A stretch of DNA of 64,000 nucleotides from Bin5 sp965221145 (GCA_965221145.1 OZ244877.1:5394001-5458000); one strand, 5' to 3'; positions 1 to 8,602 are shown, numbered from the stretch's first letter. The notes: generated by a model from the sequence alone, not told the origin. Translations and numbers: made by a program.

Positions 1-1725
1 GCGATGGGCTGGCCGGTGGACCGACCGGACGCGCCGCCCTCCGATTCCATGTGGGGCTTCTCTCTCTTCACGGCCGACGGTCAAGAACATCCTCTGCTGT
101 CCGCTCTTTCAAATGCCGCGCACGCGACAGTTGACACAAAGCAATACGCAATACCCCGTTCACAATTCGCCCGACTCGCACTGCTGCTGCTGGCTGGCGC
201 AACGCTTCTCTGGCGAGGGGTGATCATGTCCCGCTGCCTGCCCCTAGCGCGCTGGCAGGCTGCCTACCGGCGCTGGCCGCAGCTCCGCAAACTCGCAGTC
301 TGGGCGCTTCTGCTCATCATCTACTATTATGCTGTCTGGCCGCCGCTGATCGTTCTATGCTGGCTCGTGGCCGCCTTTCTCATCGCCTCTGAGCCGCTCA
401 CGGGGCTGATGATCGCGGCGGCCGCGTTGCCCTTCCATTTCCAGCATAAGGAGCTGCAACTCGTGGGCGTCGTCTGGACCGTACCACCGGCACAGGCTGC
501 GCTACTGTCCACATTGCCCGCCCTCGCACAACGTGCAATGATCCAGATTCGCAACAAGCAGTACACAATACGGGGCGCGCTCTGGGGCGCGCAATACGCA
601 GATTGGCTGATCTCGGCTTGGGTCGGCATCAGCCTGCTTACTGCCTTCAACGTTTGGCACCGGCCGGGCTATCTTCATGGATTCTGGGAACTGGTTGCCG
701 TGCCAGTCTTGCTATACGCGGGCATTCGGCTGTTCGCCTCCGAACCTCGCCAGCAGCGGGCCGTGCTGAAGGCGCTCTTCGCTGGCGGTCTGCTCGCGGC
801 CGGCGCAGGGCTTGTCGACTACTGGCTGATCGGCGGCGGCGTCTCTGTGGACGGGGTGCGTCGCCTGATGGGGATCTCCTTTTCACCCAATCAGACGGCT
901 CTTTACCTGATACGCACCCTCTTCATTGGGGCGGGTCTGTTGGCAATCCGCGGGCGTCGGCTACGCGCCCAGCAGCAGTGGTCAATTTGCTTCCCGGCAA
1001 GGGCGCGAGGATGCGGTCGCCGGCAAGCAAAGACGTCACTAGCCACTAGCCACAAGCCACTAACCACTGGGGTTAGCTGTCTGATTGTGGCGGCGGCCCT
1101 CGCGTTGACAACCAGTCGTGGGGCCGTCCTTCTCGGTCTGCCGGCTGGCGTTCTGGTCATGGCTGTGGCCGGACGGGGCCGCATTCCGGGCCATGACCGC
1201 CTCCGCACGGCTATCGCCGGGCGATCGGCCTGCTGGCTGCGTCTTATAATGGCGGTCGCGGTTGGCCTCACCCTTGTTTTCTTCTTTGGCGAGCGGCTGC
1301 TGAACATCGAGACCTTGCGCACGCGTCTCGCGATCTGGACGGACGCCTGGAGCCTCTGGAGGCAGTTCCCACTGCTGGGCGTGGGGCCGGGCGGCTTCTT
1401 CTGGAACTATCCGGCCTTCCTGCAACCCTCGGCAGCGGCGGACCCGAATCTGTTGCACCCCCACTCCCTCTGGCTGGAATACGCAACCGGCTGGGGCGCA
1501 GTCGGGCTGGTGTGGCTGGCTGCGCTGCTCGGTTGGCTGATGTCTACTCTGAGACGCTCATGGCGTGCGCCGCGCGCATGGCTTCAGACCGGTCTGCTGG
1601 CGGCGCTGTGCGCGGGGCTGGCGCATGCGCAGGTGGACGCATTCGCCGCGCTGCCGGAGTTGGCCGCCTGGAATTTCGCGGCGCTGGCGCTGTTGGCGTC
1701 GCCAAAGAGCGATAGCGAGCGATAA
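1..1725 (+). CDS. O-antigen ligase/polymerase-like membrane protein (probably 5'-partial)
   Basis: Polytopic membrane protein of the Wzy/WaaL (O-antigen ligase) type, expected to join or polymerise lipid-linked glycans on the outer face of the cytoplasmic membrane. Hydrophobic segments run from about residue 55 to the C-terminus. The best family signature is near residues 455-500: a GVGPGGF turn, then HPHSLWLEYATGWGAVGL, matching the conserved large-loop His and E-x-G-x-x-GL of the family. The first Met is at base 4 with no stop before the window edge. Residues 10-40 (PPSDSMWGFSLFTADGQ) resemble the tail of an extracellular glycosidase-type domain, so the gene probably starts upstream and may be a fusion. 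The cytoplasmic-loop coding sequence carries three heptamer-repeat tracts (139-159, 556-576, 1037-1071). Family call fairly sure; start unsure. Confidence 0.78.
   Translation, partial: AMGWPVDRPDAPPSDSMWGFSLFTADGQEHPLLSALSNAAHATVDTKQYAIPRSQFARLALLLLAGATLLWRGVIMSRCLPLARWQAAYRRWPQLRKLAVWALLLIIYYYAVWPPLIVLCWLVAAFLIASEPLTGLMIAAAALPFHFQHKELQLVGVVWTVPPAQAALLSTLPALAQRAMIQIRNKQYTIRGALWGAQYADWLISAWVGISLLTAFNVWHRPGYLHGFWELVAVPVLLYAGIRLFASEPRQQRAVLKALFAGGLLAAGAGLVDYWLIGGGVSVDGVRRLMGISFSPNQTALYLIRTLFIGAGLLAIRGRRLRAQQQWSICFPARARGCGRRQAKTSLATSHKPLTTGVSCLIVAAALALTTSRGAVLLGLPAGVLVMAVAGRGRIPGHDRLRTAIAGRSACWLRLIMAVAVGLTLVFFFGERLLNIETLRTRLAIWTDAWSLWRQFPLLGVGPGGFFWNYPAFLQPSAAADPNLLHPHSLWLEYATGWGAVGLVWLAALLGWLMSTLRRSWRAPRAWLQTGLLAALCAGLAHAQVDAFAALPELAAWNFAALALLASPKSDSER
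139..159. repeat. Heptamer repeat, ACGCAAT family, within coding sequence
   Basis: Three consecutive 7-mers: AAGCAAT, ACGCAAT, ACCCCGT. The tract is in frame in the ligase gene and encodes TKQYAIP just before the first membrane segment. It is one of at least seven copies of the family in the window. Confidence 0.6.
556..576. repeat. Heptamer repeat, ACGCAAT family, within coding sequence
   Basis: Degenerate units AAGCAGT, ACACAAT, ACGGGGC inside the ligase gene (encodes NKQYTIRG). A further GCAATACGCA lies at 591-600. The same unit as at 139-159. Confidence 0.5.
1037..1071. repeat. Heptamer repeat, CACTAGC family, within coding sequence
   Basis: Five 7-mers in a row: CACTAGC, CACTAGC, CACAAGC, CACTAAC, CACTGGG. 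The tract adds about 12 residues (SLATSHKPLTTG) to a hydrophilic loop between membrane segments of the ligase protein without breaking the frame. Confidence 0.65.
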
Positions 1726-1778
1726 CTCATCTCGCGTGTCAGAAGAAAATTCGGTTTGCCTCTTATGTTCTCAACGGC

Positions 1779-1807
1779 TTGATCCAATAAACAAAGTATT
1801 GTATAAG
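1779..1807 (+). promoter_or_regulatory. Sigma70-type promoter for the first PhyH gene
   Basis: TTGATC (1779-1784) and TATAAG (1802-1807) are separated by exactly 17 bases, 72 bases before the PhyH start codon. AAAGGAG lies 8 bases before that ATG. The arrangement indicates separate transcription from the upstream ligase gene. Confidence 0.55.
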
Positions 1808-1878
1808 TCTATTTGCGAGGTGGATTTCACGCGGCGCACTTTCAGGGCGAATAGCGATAGATCAAAGGAGCAGTCAAA

Positions 1879-2721
1879 ATGGGAACGACGCGACTCACGC
1901 AGCAGCAGATGGCATTCTTCAATACGTTCGGCTACCTCTACTTTCCAGGGCTATTGGCGGATTGTGTCGACAAGATCATTGCAGAATTCGAAACGATCTG
2001 GGCCGCGCACGGCGGCGGTCACCACGGGCAGAGCCACGATGGCGTGCAGCGTTCCTGCATCTGTCCCTTCCCCGATCGGAGCGAGTATCTCAGTTCCCTT
2101 CTGGACGACCCGCGCATCCACGACATCGCCGCCAGCATCTGTGGCGACGACTTCAACTACACCAGCGGCGACGGCAATTTCTATGCCGGGGACACCCGCT
2201 GGCACTCCGACGGCTACAAAGCCAGCCGCATCCTCAGCATCAAAATCGCCTTCTACCTTGATCCGCTCACGCGGGACAGCGGGGCGTTGCGCGTGATTCC
2301 CGGCAGCCACCGCGTCGGCGACGCCTATGCTGATGCCGTGGAGACTGAGATCAAGGAAAGCGGCAAAATCTGGGGAATGGAGGGGCATCAGGTCCCGGCG
2401 ATGATCCTGGATACGACGCCCGGCGATATTGTTGTGTTCAACCACAGTCTCAAGCATTCTGCCTTCGGCGGGTCGGAGCGGCGGCGCATGTACACGATGA
2501 ACTTTTCGCGCCGCTATCCGGAGGACCGACTCGAAGAGCTACAAACCGTTCTCGGCAGCGAGGCGCGCTTCTGGATCGACCGCATCCACGGGGAGGCAAT
2601 GGTCGCGACGGCCGGGCCGGAGCGGATGGTGCATCTGGAACAGGTCAGGGCCAACGATACGCACCTGGCCGACTTGACGCGTGAACTGAAGCAGACGATG
2701 GCCGAACCGGCGCGCGGTTGA
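1879..2721 (+). CDS. Phytanoyl-CoA dioxygenase (PhyH) family protein
   Basis: 280-residue Fe(II)/2-oxoglutarate-dependent oxygenase of the PhyH superfamily; such enzymes hydroxylate an organic substrate with O2 while decarboxylating 2-oxoglutarate. The facial triad is visible: WHSDG (H-x-D) near residue 113, then VIPGSH, and the distal His in NHSLKHSAFGG near residue 195, followed by RRMYTMNF with the co-substrate Arg. The start is supported by AAAGGAG 8 bases upstream. It is the only PhyH gene of the window on the plus strand and faces the Gfo/Idh-PhyH operon tail to tail. The closest paralogue here is the PhyH at 4008-4820 (same length class, same C-terminal AEPARG). Substrate unknown. Confidence 0.9.
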   Translation: MGTTRLTQQQMAFFNTFGYLYFPGLLADCVDKIIAEFETIWAAHGGGHHGQSHDGVQRSCICPFPDRSEYLSSLLDDPRIHDIAASICGDDFNYTSGDGNFYAGDTRWHSDGYKASRILSIKIAFYLDPLTRDSGALRVIPGSHRVGDAYADAVETEIKESGKIWGMEGHQVPAMILDTTPGDIVVFNHSLKHSAFGGSERRRMYTMNFSRRYPEDRLEELQTVLGSEARFWIDRIHGEAMVATAGPERMVHLEQVRANDTHLADLTRELKQTMAEPARG

Positions 2722-2901
2722 CAGCGCAGACGATTCCGGTCGCAACTCTACAATTCACACTCCGCCCCTGCTCACCTAAGTCAACGGGGGAAAAGCAGGT
2801 CTTGCCGCGCACCAGTGGAGGCGCGACGAAGACCCGCGCCCCGCCTCTACCTCTTCGACGACAACGAATCCCTCTCAAATCCAGCACCGATTGCACGGAC
2901 T

Positions 2902-2922
2902 ACGCAATAAGCAATACGCATT
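2902..2922. repeat. Heptamer repeat, ACGCAAT family, intergenic
   Basis: ACGCAAT, AAGCAAT, ACGCATT in the 208-base spacer between two convergent genes. Nothing else was recognised in this spacer. Confidence 0.55.
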
Positions 2923-2929
2923 GCAGTCC

Positions 2930-4003
2930 CTATCTGTCAACCTGCTCCTTCTGCCCCGTCTCCGCGCTCAGATAGATTGCGTCCAACAGTTGCATAAACG
3001 TCAGCGCGTCATCAGGCGAGACATCGGGTGGATTCAGTCCGCGGATCGCGCCGGCAAAATCGCGTACCTCCGCATCGAAGTCGCCATCGCTGTGTGGCAC
3101 ATACTCATCACGGAACCTGTCGCCCTCGGTGTAGATGGCGCCCAGCAAACGGCGCGTGCCGGAACGGTTCTGCCCCGATGCCAGCGAGGTGGACTCCACT
3201 TCGATCGTTCCAGCCGTGCCCAGGATGCGCAGGCGCAGATCCCACGCACGATCCGCCCAAGTGGGAATGACAGCCGACGTATCCATCTGGATGGTGATGC
3301 CGCCGACGCAGCCCACCAGAAAGCTCATGTAATCCTCGGAGTGGCGCTCTACTTCAAGGCGCGTGGGAAAGGCGCTGTGGCTGATAGCGAACGCCCACTG
3401 CGGCTGCGGGCAACCGATCAGAAACCAGGCTTGGTCAAGGTAGTGCGAACCATGTTGCCCCAGTGCGCCGCCCTTCAGGCCCCACCGATATAGCCAGTCT
3501 CGGCCCGGCGGCGGCTCAAAATCGACGCCCCGCTCGCGGAAGTGATAGTGGACGCGGGCATGGTAGGCGCGCCCAATTCCGCCGTCGGCAATGAGTTGGC
3601 GGCTCCTCTTGTTCTCCATCTCGTGCCGCATAAAGTAGGAGTAGACGAGCGTTTTCCCGCTGCGTGCTGCGACCGCGTTGATCTCCCTGACATCGGCTGC
3701 ATTGCGACCGTGCGGCTTTTGCACTAACACATGCTTGCCCGCGTTCAGCGCGTCAATGACCATCGGCGTGCGCACATCGGGCGAGGTGGCAATCCCAACC
3801 GCCTCCACCTCGTCATCGGCCAGCAACGCGCGATAGTCGGCGTAGACTCTGGGGACGTCGTTCTCCTGCGCGACCTGGCGCGCCAACTCCTGATTCAGGT
3901 CGGAGACCGCCCAGGCGACCGTATCAGCGCCCGCGCGTGCGCCCTCGACCCAAAGCCGACCGACCCGGCAACCGACTACGCCAATCTTCAGCTTGTCTGA
4001 CAT
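2930..4003 (-). CDS. Gfo/Idh/MocA family oxidoreductase
   Basis: 357-residue NAD(P)-dependent dehydrogenase of the glucose-fructose oxidoreductase/inositol dehydrogenase family. An N-terminal Rossmann fold begins KIGVVGCRVGRLW (residues 5-17). The usual EKP motif is present as QKPHG near residue 96, keeping the catalytic Lys. The substrate domain contains GGALGQHGSHYLDQAW, with the two His residues typical of the family near 190. It is the last gene of a minus-strand run: the PhyH stop lies 4 bases before this ATG, so the two are co-transcribed and probably act on the same (sugar-like) substrate. Family clear; specificity unknown. Confidence 0.88.
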   Translation of the reverse strand: MSDKLKIGVVGCRVGRLWVEGARAGADTVAWAVSDLNQELARQVAQENDVPRVYADYRALLADDEVEAVGIATSPDVRTPMVIDALNAGKHVLVQKPHGRNAADVREINAVAARSGKTLVYSYFMRHEMENKRSRQLIADGGIGRAYHARVHYHFRERGVDFEPPPGRDWLYRWGLKGGALGQHGSHYLDQAWFLIGCPQPQWAFAISHSAFPTRLEVERHSEDYMSFLVGCVGGITIQMDTSAVIPTWADRAWDLRLRILGTAGTIEVESTSLASGQNRSGTRRLLGAIYTEGDRFRDEYVPHSDGDFDAEVRDFAGAIRGLNPPDVSPDDALTFMQLLDAIYLSAETGQKEQVDR

Positions 4004-4007
4004 AGTT

Positions 4008-4820
4008 TTACCCGCGGGCCGGCTCGGCCATCTCCGCGCGCGCCTTGGCCGCCAATGGCGGGAGATGGCTCTCGTGTTCCATCACCTGCTTCAGGTGGCG
4101 CATCCGCGCGGGGGATGCAGTGCCGCGCATGATCTCGGAGTGCATCTGCTCCCTCCAGAAGCGGGCGCCGCCGGCAACGAATTTTTCCAACTCCTGGATC
4201 TCTGCGGGCGTGTTGCAGTAGGCGCAGCAGTTGATGGTGAACATGCGCCGGGCCGTGCCGCCGCCAAACGAAGAGTGCATCAGATTATGATTGAAGGCCA
4301 CCACGTCCCCCGGTTGTGTCTCCAGGGCCACATGCGGCACCATCTGCTGCGATATCCCCCACAGATCGGGCGCCTCGCGCGCCTGTCGCGCCGACCAATC
4401 CTCCACGTCCACCCGATGGGAGCCGGGGATCACCCGCAGACTACCCGCATCTGCCGTCAGCTCATCGAGATAGAAAGCCACTTTCAGATATTTGCCGATG
4501 GTGTGAAAGCCGTCACTGTGCCAGCGGGAATCGCCGGTATAGAAGTTGCCGTCCCCGCCCAAGTAATTGAAATCTTCGCCGAGGATGCTGGTGATCAGCC
4601 CGTCAATGCTCGGGTGATCCAGCAGTGTACACAGGCGCTCGCGCTGGTCAATGAAGGGCACGATGCAAGAGCGCTGGGTCCCATCATGCACCTGGCCGCT
4701 GGCGGCAAAGATGGCTTCAAATTCTTCGATTATCCAGCTAACCTCATCCTTCACCAGTCCAGGGAAATGGAGATAGCCGAAGGTTTCAAAAAACTGGAGC
4801 TGTTGAGAACTGAGTTTCAT
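4008..4820 (-). CDS. Phytanoyl-CoA dioxygenase (PhyH) family protein
   Basis: 270-residue Fe(II)/2-oxoglutarate oxygenase. The metal-binding H-x-D is in DSRWHSDGFHT (about residue 107) and the distal His in FNHNLMHSSFGG (about residue 185), followed by ARRMFTINC. VIPGSHRV between them is a usual PhyH strand. GGGAG precedes the ATG by about 8 bases. It is translationally close to the downstream Gfo/Idh gene (4 bases) and follows the luciferase-like gene by 81 bases, so all three belong to one operon. It resembles the plus-strand PhyH at 1879-2721 closely enough to be a local duplicate. Confidence 0.9.
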   Translation of the reverse strand: MKLSSQQLQFFETFGYLHFPGLVKDEVSWIIEEFEAIFAASGQVHDGTQRSCIVPFIDQRERLCTLLDHPSIDGLITSILGEDFNYLGGDGNFYTGDSRWHSDGFHTIGKYLKVAFYLDELTADAGSLRVIPGSHRVDVEDWSARQAREAPDLWGISQQMVPHVALETQPGDVVAFNHNLMHSSFGGGTARRMFTINCCAYCNTPAEIQELEKFVAGGARFWREQMHSEIMRGTASPARMRHLKQVMEHESHLPPLAAKARAEMAEPARG

Positions 4821-4901
4821 ATTGGTCTCCCGTGCGTGCCATGGAAATGCAATCGAATGGAGGTGCCTACATCTTCAGAGCGAGTTTCCCCCCGCAATTC
4901 A

Positions 4902-6026
4902 TCACAGTGAAGGATCATTCGCGGTCCCCACCACCGCCTTGTTCAGCGCAGGCATCAACTCGGTCGCGAACAGTTCAAGATTACGCAGCCAGCTTGCCTT
5001 GTCGTCCCAGTCGAAGCCCATCAACACCAGAGTGCCAAACGGTCCGCACTCCTCCATCAGGGCCAGCAACCGTTCAAGCGCATGGTCCACGTCACCGGCG
5101 ATGATCTGTTCGGACAGCCAGAAATCCAGGTCGCAGTCCGCGTTGGACATGGCGAGGTCCCGTTTCAGAACGTTCCTGCCCAGGCTCACATCCAGGACGC
5201 TGGCGATGTATTGGAAGTTCTGCCCGACCGAGTTGGTGCGCACGTGCTCGACCGCCTCCTTGGTCGTGTCGGCCAGAAAGATGGCGCGCGACACTCTCCA
5301 GTCGGACCTGTTCGGCTGCCGTCCCGCCTCTCGGCTGCTGCGCGCGTAGGTCTCCCAATTGTCCGCCAGGACGTTGCCGGCCGCCAGGGCAGCCGAATAC
5401 GGGCCGAATCCATACTGCCCCGCCATCCTGAGGCTGTACGAATTGCGGGAGATGCCCGGCAGGAGGATTGGTGGGTGGGGCTGCTGAAGAGGCTTGTGGA
5501 TGAAGCCGATCTGGCTCTCCTCGTTGACGTGTTCCTTGAGGGCGAACTGCCAGAACTGGCCGTTGTGCTCATAGGGCGGATCCGATGACCACAGCTTGAG
5601 CATGACATCGATCGCTTCCATCGTCATCGCCCCGCCCTGTTTCGGCTCCAGACCGTATAGCTCGTAATCCGTGATCACGCCGCTAGGCCCGAAGCAGAGA
5701 TTGAGCCGACCATTCGACAGATGGTCAAGGAAGGCGAGGCGCGAGGCCAGATAGGCGGGATGATGCAGGTTGGCGCAGATCGGCGCCGGGCCGAGGCGAA
5801 TGCGGTCCGTCTCGCCCAGAACGCGCCCGATAAAGACCTCCGGCACAACAACGGATTCGTACTTCATGGTGTGATGCTCGCCAATCCAAAACTCATCGAA
5901 GCCGAGGGCCTCAGCCCGCACGGCCAACTCGACGTCCTCATCGAAGCACTGGGCCAGCGGTTTGTCCGGTGGATGGAACGGCATGATGAAGATGCCGGAC
6001 TTAATCGGTTGTCCGTTAGTACTCAT
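4902..6026 (-). CDS. LLM-class flavin-dependent oxidoreductase (luciferase-like monooxygenase)
   Basis: 374-residue bacterial-luciferase-type TIM barrel, expected to use FMNH2 or F420H2 to oxidise a small substrate. Seen: N-terminal GIFIMPFHPP, then EALGFDEFWIGEHH (about residues 40-53), RIRLGPAPICANLHHPAYLASRLAFLD in pieces, and LNLCFGPSGVITDY, all typical of the family. AGGAGAGGAA precedes the ATG. It sits between two PhyH genes in the minus-strand operon, giving the locus three different oxygenases or oxidoreductases. Whether the cofactor is FMN or F420 cannot be decided from the sequence alone. Confidence 0.87.
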   Translation of the reverse strand: MSTNGQPIKSGIFIMPFHPPDKPLAQCFDEDVELAVRAEALGFDEFWIGEHHTMKYESVVVPEVFIGRVLGETDRIRLGPAPICANLHHPAYLASRLAFLDHLSNGRLNLCFGPSGVITDYELYGLEPKQGGAMTMEAIDVMLKLWSSDPPYEHNGQFWQFALKEHVNEESQIGFIHKPLQQPHPPILLPGISRNSYSLRMAGQYGFGPYSAALAAGNVLADNWETYARSSREAGRQPNRSDWRVSRAIFLADTTKEAVEHVRTNSVGQNFQYIASVLDVSLGRNVLKRDLAMSNADCDLDFWLSEQIIAGDVDHALERLLALMEECGPFGTLVLMGFDWDDKASWLRNLELFATELMPALNKAVVGTANDPSL

Positions 6027-6092
6027 TAGGTTCCTCTCCTGTCAGATGGCTCTGGGTCGATGTGTTTACGCCAAATCCCGTCTCCCATGAGG

Positions 6093-6893
6093 TCAGATGT
6101 TGGTTGTAGGACGCTGGCGGGGAACGGTCGGCTGTACGATGGCGCGGCGTGCCGGCGTCAGGCGCGCGCACAACTCGGCGGATGGCACATAACCGAAGCG
6201 ATGGCCGAGAAGCGAGGGGACGTAACGCAAGATGAACATGCGCCGCCGGCCGGGGTTCGTCCGCTGCGCGGAACCGTGACAGAGCGCGTCATTGAACAGG
6301 ACGGCATCACCAGCCTTCAGGTGAATCTCGGTCGCGTCTTCGATGATGTCGCCCGGCTCCTGTGTGATCCCGCCTCGCAGCTTCTGCCTGGGATGCGGAA
6401 AGTCGGACTTGTGGCTGCCGGGCACCACGACCGTCGCGCCGTCGCCCGCGCCCACGTCGGTCAGGGGCGCCAGCAACGACAACATGCTGCACACCCACTG
6501 GCCGCGGTTGCGACCACTGCGCTGGTGATGGTCGATGTTGTGGCCGCCCGAATGAACGCCGATATACCCGCCCGCGCCGCGGATGTTCAGAAACGCCTCA
6601 TGGCTGTAAGGCTGGGTCGACGGGCCGAGGTAATGGCGCACCAGATCGATCCAGGCCGGATGATCGATCAACCGCTCGAATATCTCCCCGCCTTCAATGA
6701 TGTCTTGCAGATTCATCCCATCGACGCCACCATAGGTGTGGACATATATATTGCCGTGCCAGCCGTCCGGTTCCAGCGGCGGCAAGGCGTCGATCCAGGC
6801 GTTGACCGCGCGCACGTGGTCGGGATCAAGCGCCTGTGGAATCACCGAATAGCCGCGCAAATCGAAAAGGTACTCCTCCCGTGCCGCGGGCAT
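6093..6893 (-). CDS. PhyH-family protein with an HxG instead of HxD metal motif
   Basis: 266 residues from the Met at 6893, chosen over the Met at 6923 because AGGAGG lies 6-7 bases before it. The fold markers are DLRGYSVIPQALDPDHV at the N-terminus, VVVPGSHKSDFPHP in the middle, and NDALCHGSAQRTNPGRRR near the end, which gives the distal His and the 2-oxoglutarate Arg. The proximal metal motif, however, reads VHSGGH (His114-Ser-Gly116), where most PhyH enzymes have H-x-D. This His-Gly type is known from 2-oxoglutarate-dependent halogenases but is also common in a large uncharacterised PhyH subfamily. It lies in the operon between the propeller genes and the luciferase-like gene. Confidence 0.85.
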   Translation of the reverse strand: MPAAREEYLFDLRGYSVIPQALDPDHVRAVNAWIDALPPLEPDGWHGNIYVHTYGGVDGMNLQDIIEGGEIFERLIDHPAWIDLVRHYLGPSTQPYSHEAFLNIRGAGGYIGVHSGGHNIDHHQRSGRNRGQWVCSMLSLLAPLTDVGAGDGATVVVPGSHKSDFPHPRQKLRGGITQEPGDIIEDATEIHLKAGDAVLFNDALCHGSAQRTNPGRRRMFILRYVPSLLGHRFGYVPSAELCARLTPARRAIVQPTVPRQRPTTNI

Positions 6894-7036
6894 CGCTCCC
6901 TCCTTCTCATCAACTGAAATCAAATACGCCTGTTTCTGTGACTATCTACTGAGCGACCGACTGACGAAGAGCAACGCATGTGCCAAAGCCATCGTCGCTC
7001 TTGCGCAAAATCCCAGCGCGGCGTGTCCGGCGTTGT

Positions 7037-8497
7037 TCACTCTGCCGCGCTGATGCGGAAGCTGTAAAGTTGGGCGGTGTCCAAATGAAAGCGCAGACGC
7101 AGGGGTTGGCCCGTCGGCAGCCGCTGGCGCTCCTGCCAGCGAACGCTATGGCGCACACTGTCCGAACCGATTGCCGTGCAGTCCTGGCAAGAGTATCCCG
7201 CCAGCGACTCCCCATCGGCAGTGAGGAGTTCGACCGCCAGGCTGCCTGCCGAAGCATCTGCGTTGACCTCAAGCTGCCCTGCTGGCAGATTAAGCGGAAC
7301 CGTCGAGACGGTTCCGCCTAAATGCCCGGCGTCCAGCGAGACGAAGCCGTCCAGCCGCCAGGCGGCGCGCGCGATCGTAGCCGTCTTTGGTGGCATCGGC
7401 CCGCCGTGCAAGGTGTTGATGGCGGTGTAATAGTGCCAGACTTCGTCATTGTGGATGACAGGACGGTCGGCTGAACAGAGGATGCAGCCTGCGTCGAAGC
7501 TGCCCGGCGCGCCGCGCGGGATAATGGGCGCGCGATCGACGAAACGTTCCCACGTGCGCCCGTTGCGGCTATGCGTCAGTTGCGCCTCGATCGGCCCGTC
7601 CCAGGGGCTTTGCTCAGCGCCGACCTCCTGCCCCCGCACATCGAGCACAACGTTGAATACGGGTAGAAAACCAAGGAACTGACGGCCATAGACGAAGCCC
7701 GACATGCCGTAGAACTCGCCCCGTTGCTCAGGATCTTGAATCCAGGCGTCGTCCTGTTCGTCGCTCACGATGATCAGTTCGGGATCGGACCAATTCAGGA
7801 AGTTGCGGCTCGTAGATACGGCGATCAGACGGCGTATGTGCCCGCCCACCTCGCCCCAGCGCCGGTGGAAGGCGAAGTACTCACCCCCGCGGCGGTCGTG
7901 CGCCACCGTGATCGCCTCCAGGGTTTCGTCAGTGTTCATCAGAATCGGATTGACGTCATACTCGTTCCAGACCAGGCCATCGGCGGAGTGGGCAACCCAG
8001 TAGCCGAACTGTTCGCGGCTCCAGTCCCAGGCGGCCATCTTGTAGCGCTCCGATGGATCGGCCGCTTCATCGACGATGACGGTGGGGCTGTGCTTATCGA
8101 AGAGGAGGATGTTGTTCTCCCGTGAGCCGTCGAACTCATGCAGGCCCAGGTTCGGCTTCTCCCAGTGAATACCGTCTTCGGAGGTGGCATAGAGGATCAT
8201 GTCCCCCTGCCGTTCACGCAGACCCGGCGCCCGGTGCTGCTCCCCTCGGCCCAACCGCGTCAGATACCACATACGGAACTGCTGCGCGTGCGCGTCGTAA
8301 TGCACCGTGCCATAGATGTAGACCCGCTTCCCCTCCCACGGTCGATCCGGCATGAGCACCGGCTGCTCCAGCTTTTTGCCCGGATGGAGCGTGCGCACCA
8401 CGCCGCGCTTGGCGCTGACAATGGCGTCATCGACGAATAGCTGTGTCTCCGAACCGATGGAGAGCGCCTCGCACGTTTCCGTATCCTGATTGCCCAT
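7037..8497 (-). CDS. Predicted beta-propeller protein, 'LFVDD' family (GH32/43-like), paralogue B
   Basis: 486 residues from the Met at 8497, preceded by AGGAGG at 8505-8510; an in-frame Met at 8602 lacks such a site. The N-terminus reads SIGSETQLFVDDAIVSAKRG. Repeated strands of S-x-DG-x-x-W type (SEDGIHWEK, SADGLVWNEY, SRNGRTWERF) and RMWY suggest a five-bladed propeller like glycoside hydrolase families 32, 43 and 68. A C-terminal beta-sandwich (about residues 385-486) ends FHLDTAQLYSFRI. It is 105 bases downstream of paralogue A. Function is probably glycan binding or hydrolysis, but no catalytic acid was identified with confidence. It lacks the four insertions found in paralogue C. Confidence 0.75.
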   Translation of the reverse strand: MGNQDTETCEALSIGSETQLFVDDAIVSAKRGVVRTLHPGKKLEQPVLMPDRPWEGKRVYIYGTVHYDAHAQQFRMWYLTRLGRGEQHRAPGLRERQGDMILYATSEDGIHWEKPNLGLHEFDGSRENNILLFDKHSPTVIVDEAADPSERYKMAAWDWSREQFGYWVAHSADGLVWNEYDVNPILMNTDETLEAITVAHDRRGGEYFAFHRRWGEVGGHIRRLIAVSTSRNFLNWSDPELIIVSDEQDDAWIQDPEQRGEFYGMSGFVYGRQFLGFLPVFNVVLDVRGQEVGAEQSPWDGPIEAQLTHSRNGRTWERFVDRAPIIPRGAPGSFDAGCILCSADRPVIHNDEVWHYYTAINTLHGGPMPPKTATIARAAWRLDGFVSLDAGHLGGTVSTVPLNLPAGQLEVNADASAGSLAVELLTADGESLAGYSCQDCTAIGSDSVRHSVRWQERQRLPTGQPLRLRFHLDTAQLYSFRISAAE

Positions 8498-8602
8498 GCT
8501 TTTGCCTCCTGGGAGATGAATGCGCGAACGAAAATTTTGCTCTGCGCAGTGCATCGGTTGGGAATGTCCGAACGAAAAAGTTCCAGTCAAATACTGCGCC
8601 AA

